Shown here: in pieces, positions 45,373 to 54,458 of the stretch
How the letters are laid out: every line of letters begins with the position of its first letter
Position numbering within the stretch: position 1 is the stretch's first letter
Assembly: GCA_031315915.1 (NCBI GenBank)
Contig: JALDRK010000017.1
Coordinates: forward strand, 19,543 to 83,542
Source of the DNA: Nitrospirales bacterium
GTDB taxonomy: Bacteria; Nitrospirota; Nitrospiria; Nitrospirales; UBA8639
DNA: 64,000 nucleotides
Reading direction: 5' to 3'
The notes under the pieces: generated by a model
Database searches by the model: none
What the model was told of the DNA's origin: nothing
Seen by the model: only the letters and a program-made list of their open reading frames with translations
Made by a program: the position numbers and the translations under genes

Positions 45373-46734
45373 TTAAAACGGATAATCCAGTCCAGCAAAC
45401 ACATTAACCCCATCGCTTCCATACGCCACATCTACCCGGCCTACGATATGAGGGCGGGCCAAAAATCTAAATCCCAACCCCGGATTGACCTGAGGATTGA
45501 GAATGGTGTTAGTTCCAAAATGCGACCCCACACGACCGATATCGATAAAGGGAGCGATTTCGAAGTCCAAGAGATAGCCAAATATCGTCTGTTGTCGAAT
45601 GAGCACGCGTTCTTCCAGGTTCACCACCAGTGCGGTATTGTCAATGAACCGGCTTCTTCCAAATCCCCGAAGAGAGTTTTCTCCCCCCAACGTGGGGCGT
45701 TCGTAAAACGGGGCCTCTCCTCCTTTCACGACATCGGCATAGAGATGCGAGACGAAAACCAGCCGGTCGTGAAAATGCGGAATCAGGTGACGGGCGTCTA
45801 CAGTGCCCCGCCACCAGTGTACCAATGCATCCTGTGCGAAGTTCTGGTTCCACTCGGCGGATAGGTTGACATAGGTTCCTTGAGTGGAAATGAGTTGTCG
45901 ATCGCGAGTGTCATAGCGAAATGTCAACTTATGGCCCAAAATATCGGCACCATCAATCCCGGTAATGGTCGGGAACTGCTCCCGAATTTGTGGAAGATTC
46001 TTAATGATGCCTTCCTCGATACGGACTTGATGAAAACGCTCGCTCCACATGAGTGCGATATTTTGCGCCAAATTGATCCCCGCAGTCAGTTCCATCCGAA
46101 TCTCCTTTGAGGTATAGCTGGTTTCGTCGGATTCTTCCGATTGGCTGCCGACGCCAAAAAATCGTCGAAAGGGATTTTTAAACCATGAGGCATGTCCGGC
46201 CAGGATGTATCGACCACCTCCTGCGCCCACATTTTTGTACGACATGTCGATTTCACGCTGGACCTTGGTGGAGTAGGAGAGAATCACATTGTATTGAGTG
46301 GTATCGGAGGGATATCCATAATAATTCATCGTAAACGATTCGCCGATATACTTGTTGTGCAGATATTGCGGTGCAAAAATATCTTCTAAATGGCCTTTCG
46401 TATCAGGCTTGAGAATCGGGACGATCAATCCATAATAAGCCCCTTCATTTCGGCTGAAGGCCACGGCCGGTACCGGTATCACAGTCAGTTCGCCGGAGGT
46501 CTGAAGCGACTTCAGTGCTTCCTCTTTGCCTTCCTCCTGTTTCGCTTCCGCCCGTTGGCCTTCCGTACCCAAGACGGGAAAATCCGGATCATGCTTGAAA
46601 CGTTCTTGAGAGCCCAAATCGTTTCGAGAGGAAACCTGCCCCCACGTTATATCCGGAGCGAGGGCCCCGCTCCCTGCCATCAAGGTAATGCAGGTGTAGA
46701 ATGGGAAAAAATGGGCGAGGAATTTTTGACGCAT
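45373..46734 (-). CDS. BamA/TamA-family (Omp85) outer-membrane protein
   Basis: A 453-residue protein with an N-terminal signal peptide, no obvious POTRA repeats, and a beta-barrel of the Surface_Ag type. Evidence includes alternating aromatic strands, the Omp85 hallmark LRGFGRSRFIDN in the region that plugs the barrel, a late FIDIGRVG, and the C-terminal LDYPF ending in Phe, the BAM insertion signal. Short Omp85 proteins without POTRA domains may transport lipids or other cargo. It lies 23 bases after the LtaS-like gene. Confidence 0.83.
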   Translation of the reverse strand: MRQKFLAHFFPFYTCITLMAGSGALAPDITWGQVSSRNDLGSQERFKHDPDFPVLGTEGQRAEAKQEEGKEEALKSLQTSGELTVIPVPAVAFSRNEGAYYGLIVPILKPDTKGHLEDIFAPQYLHNKYIGESFTMNYYGYPSDTTQYNVILSYSTKVQREIDMSYKNVGAGGGRYILAGHASWFKNPFRRFFGVGSQSEESDETSYTSKEIRMELTAGINLAQNIALMWSERFHQVRIEEGIIKNLPQIREQFPTITGIDGADILGHKLTFRYDTRDRQLISTQGTYVNLSAEWNQNFAQDALVHWWRGTVDARHLIPHFHDRLVFVSHLYADVVKGGEAPFYERPTLGGENSLRGFGRSRFIDNTALVVNLEERVLIRQQTIFGYLLDFEIAPFIDIGRVGSHFGTNTILNPQVNPGLGFRFLARPHIVGRVDVAYGSDGVNVFAGLDYPF

Positions 46735-46757
46735 GGTTCATTGTGGGTCTGTGGGCG

Positions 46758-49043
46758 TCAAAGTTGTTTGTGTACCGTCGGGGCCTGTGCGTTCAACGGG
46801 TCCGATGGTTGGTCTGGAACCGAGACGAGAAACTTCGAGAGTGGTGTTGGATGCAGGAAGGGCCCGAGATCGGTCCACGACCAAATCCGATTGTGTTCCA
46901 AGAGGGTATTGGCCGTGAGGTAGAGCCCGATCATGGAACGGTAGGCTTGTATCGCATCAGGTTCGTGAAGAGAGGGATACCTGATGGGCGACTGGAGATT
47001 GAGATCAGTATGGCTCAATAGTCCGGTATCGAACGCATACCACCAGATTCCTTGATGACCAGCTATCCCAATGGCATTATCATACATACTGCTGAGATAG
47101 GCCTTATGATCAGGTAAACAGTTTTCGACGAGGCGACAACTCAGGTCGCTGCCTAAAAATGATGAGATGGGTGGTGTCAGGCCCATGAGGGCCAAGAGAG
47201 TCGGTGCGAGATCCACCTGACTGGCCACGGTTGGGACGATGTGTGGGGCAATTCCGGCCTCCAGTCGGAGCGCCTCATCCATCCAGATGAACAGAGGAGC
47301 GAGAAAATGCCCGACTATCCGTTCTCCCTCAGTCGCGCCCATAGGTTCATGGCGGCCATGATCCCCAAGGACGATGACCAGGGTGTTGGTGAGAAAGCCT
47401 TTCCGTTTGAGGTCATGAAAAAAACGCGAAAATTCTATGTCTAAATTCCTGAGGGCCGGGATATACGGATCAGGGTGAGCTTTCAACGCTTGAACCTCAG
47501 TATGTCGCAACGGCACGGAAAATGGATGATGGGTTCCTGCTGTAAGAGCAGCAAGGAAATAGGGAACTGGTTGTTGGCGTAATTCGATGATTCGTCGAGC
47601 AAGCAGTTCCAGTAAGGCTCCGTCCGTGATGCCAATGCCCATTCGTTCTATGTCCGCAGGGAAGTCCCGGCCTCCCGAGATTTGCTCGATACCATTTCTA
47701 GTCAAAAAGGTGCGCAAGCCCGGAATGTCGCTGTCGAGGCCCATAACCATTTCTGTCCTATATCCCTCTTCCTGCAGTAAAGAAGGTAAGCAGAGGTAGT
47801 CGTGGGTGTTCCGTGTTTTAATCACGGCGGTTCCCTGTCTCGGAAACAATGAGCATAATGCGGCGAGGAGGCCACGCGAAGTCTGCACCCCATTACTAAA
47901 AAAGTGTTCGAAATACACACTGTCTTGCTGTAAGGCATCGAGAAAGGGAGTCAGACGAATAGATGAGGGAAGCTTCATTGCCTGCTGTGCCGGATTCGAA
48001 ATGAGCATGTCTTTTCCCAGAAAACGTCGGTCGAGGCCTTCTACAAACAGCAAAAGGACATTCGCTGGTCGTGAAAGCACCACGGTTGAGGTGATGGGTT
48101 GTTCTTTGACGAGCGGATATTGAAGAGATGGCCACTGTGCCGATGGACCGAGAATTTGATGTGCAGATGCTAATGCGTCAGTTGCACTCATGGGTCGAGC
48201 AAGAGGTGAGGCAGTCCATCCTTCGCGAGACTGGAAGTAGTCCCAAAGGGGCAGAGTCGCCGAAAGTATGGGATTTTGGGACAAGCCATGGTAGGTCGCA
48301 CTGGAAATTTGCAGGGTAGAGGCCAAAGGAAGTCCTAAGGGACTCAAGGCGACGGCTCCTATAGTAAAAGGTGTGGCCAGGAGGACCGTGTGAAATTGGG
48401 TTGTATGCGACTGAGGCCAAACCACCTTGGATTGAACCCAACGGCTGTTGAAACCCCGGAACCAGAAGAAAAGTGTGGTGCCCAGGAGAAGAAAAAATTG
48501 CATGAGATACCCAAGCCAACGCCCGGCTTCAGACAATTCCGCACTGGTTTGATGGGAGGCTTGAGATTCAATGTGACCCAGACTGGCCTGAATCATATCA
48601 TCCACATATTCAAAGAAAGGAAAATTCAGGTGGTGGAAACTCATTCGAAAATACGCAATGTCCACCGTGCCGACCAACCCAAAAAGGAGACTGACAAAGA
48701 GAAGCGTACGGTGCAACCATCGAAGGTATCCTGATCGCCATCGTTCAGGTTGATGATGATTGATAGGGATCAAGCCCAAGGTGCTTCCAGGAAGCGCGAG
48801 CGTGATCGCGAGGCCGATTCCCCCAATGGCTGTCACGACGTCCGTGAGAAACCCGACGACAAAGGTTTGGACCAAGAGGCTCATCGTCACCGGTTCTACC
48901 GCCATGACGCTTGGGGTCAGGAACCACCGTTCGGCTTGTTGAATAATCATCAGGACCCCGCACCAGCGGAGTAAGAGATACCCCAACGAAAGGGAAGGCT
49001 GGGACCTGGGGTGCGCATAGTGGGAGACGAGAAGGCGATTCAT
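46758..49043 (-). CDS. LtaS-type sulfatase-fold membrane enzyme (phosphoglycerol/phosphoethanolamine transferase-like)
   Basis: A 761-residue protein with about five N-terminal transmembrane segments and a periplasmic alkaline-phosphatase-fold domain. The domain begins NVLLLFVEGLDRR (metal Glu), has the nucleophile Thr in FSNGVQTSRGLLAAL, and a metal-binding IVLGDHGRHEP. This is the LTA synthase/OpgB architecture, which transfers phosphoglycerol or a similar head group from phospholipid onto a glycan or lipid. In a diderm, lipoteichoic acid is not expected, so the acceptor is more likely a periplasmic glucan, LPS-like lipid or hopanoid glycan. It is upstream of the Omp85 gene in the same orientation. 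Confidence 0.87.
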   Translation of the reverse strand: MNRLLVSHYAHPRSQPSLSLGYLLLRWCGVLMIIQQAERWFLTPSVMAVEPVTMSLLVQTFVVGFLTDVVTAIGGIGLAITLALPGSTLGLIPINHHQPERWRSGYLRWLHRTLLFVSLLFGLVGTVDIAYFRMSFHHLNFPFFEYVDDMIQASLGHIESQASHQTSAELSEAGRWLGYLMQFFLLLGTTLFFWFRGFNSRWVQSKVVWPQSHTTQFHTVLLATPFTIGAVALSPLGLPLASTLQISSATYHGLSQNPILSATLPLWDYFQSREGWTASPLARPMSATDALASAHQILGPSAQWPSLQYPLVKEQPITSTVVLSRPANVLLLFVEGLDRRFLGKDMLISNPAQQAMKLPSSIRLTPFLDALQQDSVYFEHFFSNGVQTSRGLLAALCSLFPRQGTAVIKTRNTHDYLCLPSLLQEEGYRTEMVMGLDSDIPGLRTFLTRNGIEQISGGRDFPADIERMGIGITDGALLELLARRIIELRQQPVPYFLAALTAGTHHPFSVPLRHTEVQALKAHPDPYIPALRNLDIEFSRFFHDLKRKGFLTNTLVIVLGDHGRHEPMGATEGERIVGHFLAPLFIWMDEALRLEAGIAPHIVPTVASQVDLAPTLLALMGLTPPISSFLGSDLSCRLVENCLPDHKAYLSSMYDNAIGIAGHQGIWWYAFDTGLLSHTDLNLQSPIRYPSLHEPDAIQAYRSMIGLYLTANTLLEHNRIWSWTDLGPFLHPTPLSKFLVSVPDQPSDPLNAQAPTVHKQL

Positions 49044-49140
49044 ATGTATTTCAGAAAGAGTCCCGGGCCATGAGGACAGCGTGGTCCGGAACTCCCTCTC
49101 TAAAAGACTGTAGGGGGAAGCGTGACCTGCAGCCGTGGGC

Positions 49141-50082
49141 TTACCCTGCCAACGGAAGGGTATATCGATCGGCCCATTGCTCCTGAAACCATTCCACCGT
49201 GCGTTTCATGCCTTCCTCGAATGAAACGGTGGGATGCCAACCCAGTTCCTGACGTGCCTTGGTCGCGCTGACTTCTCGGCCTCCAAAATCTCCTGATCTG
49301 GCCGGTATGAATTCCAGGGTGACCTTCCCTCCCAGCACTTTTTTGATGCCTTCCGCCACTTCCAAGACAGTGACCTTCCGACTGCCTTCCAAGTTATAGA
49401 CCTGGTTCAGGGCCTTCTCGCTCATCGCCAGGACATGCGCATCGGCAATGTCGCGGACATAAATGAAATTTCGATACTGCTCGCCCTTTCCGGCAATCGA
49501 CAGAGGTTGGCCGTGTAGCGCTTTGTTGATGAAAATGGGTATGAGAAGTTCTTCCCGCATGCGGGGCCCATAGGGAATGCCGTAACGCAGGATGGTGAAA
49601 GGAATCTTGTAGAGTTGGCCATAGTTTTGGCAGAGCATTTCAGCCGCCATTTTGGAAGACGTATAAATATGTCCGGCACCCTGCAGGTAAAATGGCACCG
49701 TTTCATCCGCTGCGGCCTCATCTGGCGCACCGTTGTAGACCCAGACGGTTGAGGCTAGATAGACCCGTTGGTTCCCATGGATCCGGGCAGCCTCCAAGAT
49801 ATGGGTCGTTCCCATAATGTTGAGAGCCGTGGCATACACGGGATACTTGTACGCGTAATTGACATTGGAGACAGCCGCGAGATGAAAAATGTGGTCTGCG
49901 TCCTTGGTGGCCGCGATGACCGAAGACAGATCCATCAGATCGACATCCTCAAATTTCACATCCGATCGATGGGGTCGAACGCGATGATCCAGCACGGTGA
50001 CGGCGTGTCCCGCTTCCATCAACGCATCGACCACATGCGACCCGATAAACCCGCTTCCTCCGGTTACGATGACATTTGACAT
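49141..50082 (-). CDS. NAD-dependent sugar epimerase/dehydratase
   Basis: A 313-residue extended short-chain dehydrogenase: cofactor motif VTGGSGFIGSHV at the start, HLAAVSNVNYAY, STVWVYNG with the catalytic Ser/Thr region, and YTSSKMAAE with catalytic Tyr and Lys. Members act on nucleotide sugars (for example UDP-glucose 4-epimerase). ATG 50082 is fixed by AAGGAGG 8 bases upstream; the open frame continues 38 codons further without resemblance. It follows the DegT gene by 20 bases, so the two probably make a modified amino sugar. Confidence 0.9.
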   Translation of the reverse strand: MSNVIVTGGSGFIGSHVVDALMEAGHAVTVLDHRVRPHRSDVKFEDVDLMDLSSVIAATKDADHIFHLAAVSNVNYAYKYPVYATALNIMGTTHILEAARIHGNQRVYLASTVWVYNGAPDEAAADETVPFYLQGAGHIYTSSKMAAEMLCQNYGQLYKIPFTILRYGIPYGPRMREELLIPIFINKALHGQPLSIAGKGEQYRNFIYVRDIADAHVLAMSEKALNQVYNLEGSRKVTVLEVAEGIKKVLGGKVTLEFIPARSGDFGGREVSATKARQELGWHPTVSFEEGMKRTVEWFQEQWADRYTLPLAG

Positions 50083-50102
50083 ATCCTGAGCCTCCTTCTT
50101 TA

Positions 50103-51257
50103 CTATCCCAGAACGGTTTGTAAGGCGTGAATCACCTGATGAGCGTCGAGTTCGTCCATGCCGGAAAAAATCGGCAAACACAGGTGGTTCGCGCAATAAT
50201 ATTCGGAAACCGGTAGCGATCCGGTGATATAGGGTGCAAATACCGGCTGTTTGTGCAAGGGTTCTTCATAGACTTCTCCTGCCAATGAGACCCCACAGGT
50301 GTCTCGCAAAAGTGTTTTTAAGGCCTTGCGGTCTCTCTGATGCTTGAGTACGACCAGGTATTTGTAGTAGTTGCAGGACCTATCCTTTGGCACAATCACC
50401 GGTGAGAGGAGGGGGACCCGCGCGAGATTCTGGTCATAGATGGCGGCAATGCGTTGACGATCGGCGATCATGGCCGGCAACCGTTCCAGGTGTTTCAGGC
50501 CGATGATGGCGTGAGGTTCGGACATTCGCCAGTTATATCCCATTCGCACGTGGGCGTTTTGTGTGAAACTGGCTTTCCCCTGGTCCCGATAAATGCGAGC
50601 CTCTTCGGCAATCTTGGCATCATTCGTGACGATCATGCCGCCTTCTGCCGACGTCATGACTTTCGTGGGATAGAAACTAAACGACGAGGCGATCCCGAAC
50701 GCTCCGGCACGTATCCCACGGTAGGAAGAGCCATGAGCATGGGCGGCGTCTTCCACGACCCACAACCCTTTTCGTTTGGCCCAATCCAGGATCTCAGGCA
50801 TGCGGCGGGAGACGAGGCCGCCAATATGGACGACGATCAGGCCGGCCGTCTTCGATGTCAGTCGCCGTTCTAAATCTTCCGGGCGAACGCCAAAGGATTC
50901 GGGGTCCATGTCCACGAAGATGGGACGTCCTCCCGCATGGACCACCCCGGCAGCAGTGGCGAAGAAGGTGTTCGTTGGGACCAAGACCTCCTTCCAGTTC
51001 ACGCCAAGAGTACGAAGGATGATTTCCAGCGAGCTTGTGCCACTATTCACCGCGACGGCATACTTGACCCCACAAAATTCCGCGAACTGTTTCTCGAACT
51101 CTGCTCCATATTTGCCAAGCGTCAATTGGCCCGTGCCGAGCACTTCCTGAATCCGTTCCGCAATCCAGGCTCGATCTTCGGGTGAAAATTGAATCTTTGC
51201 GGCAGGAACTTTGTGAGGAACGAGGGGAATCTGAACGTCCACATTGCCTGTCAACAT
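50103..51257 (-). CDS. DegT/DnrJ/EryC1/StrS family aminotransferase
   Basis: A 384-residue PLP-dependent sugar aminotransferase. It has NSGTSSLEIILRTLG (phosphate-binding), VVEDAAHAHGSSYRG (Asp pairing with the pyridine nitrogen), and SFYPTKVMTSAEGGM with the PLP lysine. The family makes amino sugars such as 4-amino-4-deoxy-arabinose (ArnB) or perosamine. Neighbours (epimerase, small DMT transporter, deacetylase, glycosyltransferase) look like an aminosugar attachment pathway. Confidence 0.92.
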   Translation of the reverse strand: MLTGNVDVQIPLVPHKVPAAKIQFSPEDRAWIAERIQEVLGTGQLTLGKYGAEFEKQFAEFCGVKYAVAVNSGTSSLEIILRTLGVNWKEVLVPTNTFFATAAGVVHAGGRPIFVDMDPESFGVRPEDLERRLTSKTAGLIVVHIGGLVSRRMPEILDWAKRKGLWVVEDAAHAHGSSYRGIRAGAFGIASSFSFYPTKVMTSAEGGMIVTNDAKIAEEARIYRDQGKASFTQNAHVRMGYNWRMSEPHAIIGLKHLERLPAMIADRQRIAAIYDQNLARVPLLSPVIVPKDRSCNYYKYLVVLKHQRDRKALKTLLRDTCGVSLAGEVYEEPLHKQPVFAPYITGSLPVSEYYCANHLCLPIFSGMDELDAHQVIHALQTVLG

Positions 51258-51289
51258 GCGTGTCTCCTTGGGTATTAATGGCGAAAGGG

Positions 51290-51676
51290 TTATGCCGATT
51301 CATTTCCTGAAGCGGTAATGAGAATCACACCGAGAATGACGAGGGCGATCCCGGCCCACCGCAGGGATGGGACGACCTCATGTAACACCACTACAGCTAA
51401 AATGGCGGCCATGCCGAATTCGAGCGCGGTCAAAGGAAGGACCACCGTGAGGTCGGTCCAGGACAGGGCGGCGAGGAAGAGTCCATAAAAGGCCGCATTC
51501 AAGACTGTTCCAAGGATCACGTAGGGATTGGCCATGGCGGTTCCGAAATAATGCATCAGGGCGATGGGCGCATACTCTTCCAGTGCTCCCACCTGTTGCA
51601 TGCCTTGTCGGACAAGAACTTGCCCCACGGCGGCCGCCGCGGCCGCGAGGCTCATAGCCACGATCACTCGGAACAT
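51290..51676 (-). CDS. Small EamA/DMT-type transporter (ArnE-like)
   Basis: A 128-residue protein with four transmembrane segments, the size and layout of half-length DMT proteins such as ArnE/ArnF and SMR pumps. Recognisable parts are AAVGQVLVRQGMQQVG, TDLTVVLPLTALEFGMAAILAV and WAGIALVILGVILI. ArnE/F flip undecaprenyl-phosphate aminoarabinose across the inner membrane; a similar flippase role fits the neighbouring aminotransferase and deacetylase. SMR drug efflux is the alternative. Confidence 0.8.
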   Translation of the reverse strand: MFRVIVAMSLAAAAAAVGQVLVRQGMQQVGALEEYAPIALMHYFGTAMANPYVILGTVLNAAFYGLFLAALSWTDLTVVLPLTALEFGMAAILAVVVLHEVVPSLRWAGIALVILGVILITASGNESA

Positions 51677-51725
51677 CGAATGACCCCTTGACCCGATATG
51701 AGTGGAAGGAGGAGAGAAACCATGA

Positions 51726-52577
51726 TCATAGTTCGCTAAAAGTCCAAGGATGAATGCCCATAGAGGCGATCATTCGTTTAATATCCGGACAGATCAGGGT
51801 CTCGAACTCCCGTTCGTGTTCATAATCTGCCATCGTCCGTTCCAATTCCGGGCAAGACTGGGTGGCCGGATGAAAATAAACTTCCGTGACACCGTGCGGA
51901 AGATAGGAAAGCAGGTTCATCACCCGTTGTTGGGTCATGTGTCCGCTGTCGTAGAGGCCAAAGGCAAAATCATTTGAATGAATGCCGGCCCGGCGGAGTT
52001 TGAGGCGGAGCAGTCCCATCCAAGGTGCCAGCATCAGCCAGGAGAGGAATCTAAAAAATCCATGTTGTCGGCCCATTCGCCAGGATTGCCAGAAAGGCTC
52101 ATAAGGGACCCGCATGGCGCGTAAGCCATATTCTTTGCCTACTCGGAGAATAATTTCTAAGACGGTGGGATGGAGCTGGAAATGGTTATGGGCATTGATG
52201 TGGTCCAATGGAAGGCCGGTGAGGCAGTATTGATCGAGCTGTGCGCGGATTTCGTCCTCAAGCTGTCGGCGAACTCCTGGGAGGAAAAAGTATTTGAGAC
52301 CGGTCAAGATTAAACGGGAGGAAAATTCGCCTTGCCTGCTGACAAGGTCAGGAATTCGTTCCGGGGGCAGAGTGGAACCACCTTCCACCAATACCAGGTG
52401 GAGTCCGACCCTCAGAGTAGGCAGTCTCATGGCCCGCTCCACCGCATCCTTGGCGGCCGGAGCGCCCACCATGAGGCTGGCGGTATTAAGAATGCCCTGT
52501 TGGTGGGCTACCTGAATGGCTTCGTTCACCGGGACGGCGAGGCCGAAGTCGTCTCCGGTAACGATGAGGGATCGCAT
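51726..52577 (-). CDS. hpnK: Hopanoid biosynthesis deacetylase HpnK (YdjC/ChbG fold)
   Basis: A 283-residue YdjC-type deacetylase. It begins LIVTGDDFGL with the metal Asp pair and has LPLDHINAHNHFQLHP with metal-binding His, then VTEVYFHPA. HpnK removes acetyl from N-acetylglucosaminyl-bacteriohopanetetrol made by HpnI. ATG 52577 is set by AGGAGG 7 bases upstream; the much longer open frame beyond it overlaps hpnI and is spurious. It overlaps the end of hpnI by 52 bases, consistent with co-translation. The next enzyme of the cyclitol ether branch, HpnJ, is not in the window. Confidence 0.88.
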   Translation of the reverse strand: MRSLIVTGDDFGLAVPVNEAIQVAHQQGILNTASLMVGAPAAKDAVERAMRLPTLRVGLHLVLVEGGSTLPPERIPDLVSRQGEFSSRLILTGLKYFFLPGVRRQLEDEIRAQLDQYCLTGLPLDHINAHNHFQLHPTVLEIILRVGKEYGLRAMRVPYEPFWQSWRMGRQHGFFRFLSWLMLAPWMGLLRLKLRRAGIHSNDFAFGLYDSGHMTQQRVMNLLSYLPHGVTEVYFHPATQSCPELERTMADYEHEREFETLICPDIKRMIASMGIHPWTFSEL

Positions 52578-53809
52578 GTCGTCGCCTCCTGGGCAAGTAG
52601 CCGGCCATCGGCCGTTAACGTGAATGTGCCATGCCGCCAGACAGTGGTGCGTTGGGTGAACGCCAATACCCATGAACCGAGTGCGGCGATATCTCGAAAC
52701 GGCACCAACCACAGACTTCGAAAGCCTTCCCGATCCTGTAACCCCCACTTCAAACTCATTCCAACCGTGGTTAGACGGATGGTAACCGTCAGGGCAAGAA
52801 GGTAGAGGCTCATGGGCGATCCCAACGTCAGCAGCACGAAGAGACAGGCAAAGGGAATGGGTTTGATCAGCACAGTGGCAAAGAACGCCCAAGGGCGGGC
52901 CGCACGTTGATTTTGATCCCAGTAGATCAAATGGTTCCACCACTGAAGCGGAGTCCGAAGGTCCACAATAGTGTCCACCAAATAGGGCAGAACGACCATA
53001 CGCTGGCCGGTTGTCCAAATCCGCCGCCCCATTTCATAATCTTCCACCAAATAATCAACCAGACTTTCCAGACCTCCGATTTCCGTGAGCGTGGATCGGC
53101 GCAATGCCGTAGATGCACCCAAGCAAAATTTAGAGGTACCCGTCACCAGGGCAAACATCATATTGGGGGTCAATTCTGTGTTGATGGTTAACAGTTCCAT
53201 CTTTTCAACCCAGGTTTTTGCCTGGGCGGCTTTGTATAGGGTGCATACATAGCCCACCTCGGGATTGGCCAAAGGTCCCACGATGGTCGTTAAATAATCC
53301 GGCCTGAGCTGAACATCGCTATCGCTGATGACCAGGATGTCGTGTCGGGCGTGCTTGAGCCCACCGATCAGATTATTGATTTTTCCGTTTGGGCCGACCG
53401 CACAATTTTCAATCGCCACGGTGACGCGTTTCCGCCCATACTCCCGTTGGATTTCATACAACAAGGGAATGGCCGCGTCGTTTGGATCCTGAACGGACAA
53501 CACAATCTGAAAAACCGGATAGGTTTGCTCGCATGTCGTACGGAGATTCGTGCGGAGATTCTTTTCCAATCCGCAAATAGGTTTGAGGATGGTAACCGGA
53601 GGCCATTGGGAAAAAGTGTTCTGACCGACGGTCAGAGATCGAGAGCGCAAACGAAGGATCGCTGCGAGACAGAGGCAGGCATAGACGGATCCACAGACCA
53701 CAGGAATGAGACACAGGATCGTGATGATTGACAGGGATGACATGAAAGAGGACATGAGCGCGTTTCCAGATTCCTGGGTTGTGGCTGTGACAATGGAGCG
53801 TAACAGCAT
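52526..53809 (-). CDS. hpnI: Hopanoid glycosyltransferase HpnI
   Basis: A 427-residue membrane glycosyltransferase of family GT21 type (ceramide glucosyltransferase-like). A signal-anchor helix at about 28-52 is followed by VTILKPICGLEKNL, the D-x-D region ISDSDVQLRPDYL, VEDYEMGRRIW (catalytic Asp) and a QxxRW-like WDQNQRAARPW, then C-terminal membrane helices. HpnI adds GlcNAc to bacteriohopanetetrol. Starts at ATG 53809 or internal Met 19 are both possible; neither has a strong ribosome binding site. It is first in the hpnI-hpnK pair. Confidence 0.87.
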   Translation of the reverse strand: MLLRSIVTATTQESGNALMSSFMSSLSIITILCLIPVVCGSVYACLCLAAILRLRSRSLTVGQNTFSQWPPVTILKPICGLEKNLRTNLRTTCEQTYPVFQIVLSVQDPNDAAIPLLYEIQREYGRKRVTVAIENCAVGPNGKINNLIGGLKHARHDILVISDSDVQLRPDYLTTIVGPLANPEVGYVCTLYKAAQAKTWVEKMELLTINTELTPNMMFALVTGTSKFCLGASTALRRSTLTEIGGLESLVDYLVEDYEMGRRIWTTGQRMVVLPYLVDTIVDLRTPLQWWNHLIYWDQNQRAARPWAFFATVLIKPIPFACLFVLLTLGSPMSLYLLALTVTIRLTTVGMSLKWGLQDREGFRSLWLVPFRDIAALGSWVLAFTQRTTVWRHGTFTLTADGRLLAQEATTCDPSSLPETTSASPSR

Positions 53810-54458
53810 AATTCAGGCCAGACAGTCATGCAGGCGAAATTTCCAAATGGATCAAGATGTTGTGTCGGAGAAAAGGAAATGTTGAAGGATGTGACAAAAG
53901 AAAAAAAGAAATTTTTTAAACGAAAATTAAAAAAATTATACGAAGCAGTCCTGGTTGGAAGTGGATAGAGAATGACTCCGAACTGGAAGGATGGCGATTT
54001 GGCGTAGGGGAGGGAGGCGACAATGTATCTTGGGCTTCCTGAGGTAGGAGAGACCTGCCAGAGATAATAAAGAGAGAAGGAGCACACTAAGCCGAAGCGG
54101 CGGGATTAAGAACTTGTTTTCGGACGACTCACGATCGCTCGATCTCGTGAGTCGTGGTTTGATGAGGAAGAATATGCATAATGGTAGCTGCACAGACCTG
54201 GTCGCACCATTCGTCCGGTTCAGTACAGGGGGCAGTGGTCGACCAGGGTTCACGGGTTGTCTCTCCGCGTCTTCCCTCTCTCTTCGGTCATCAGGTCATA
54301 TAGCCTAGGATGGAAACGCCAAGAATACACGGTTTAATAGTTGTTGGGGCGCGAATCCCAGCCCTGAGAGTTCAGGTGCCTATCGAGATCGGCCACACGG
54401 ACATTTCTCAGAGTCATGTGGACATAAGAAGGTCTTGTATTCTGGAGATGTCGCCTCT
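53810..54458. other. Intergenic region
   Basis: About 650 bases between hpnI (minus) and the hydrolase gene (also minus). The stretch 53870-53945 is a marked A-rich run on the plus strand (T-rich on the transcribed strand) and probably contains the hpnI promoter. No supported gene. Confidence 0.35.

Noticed and set aside
51726..53018. Long 430-codon frame for the HpnK gene
   Set aside because: The first 147 codons lie inside hpnI on the same strand and show no family resemblance; AGGAGG fixes the start at 52577.
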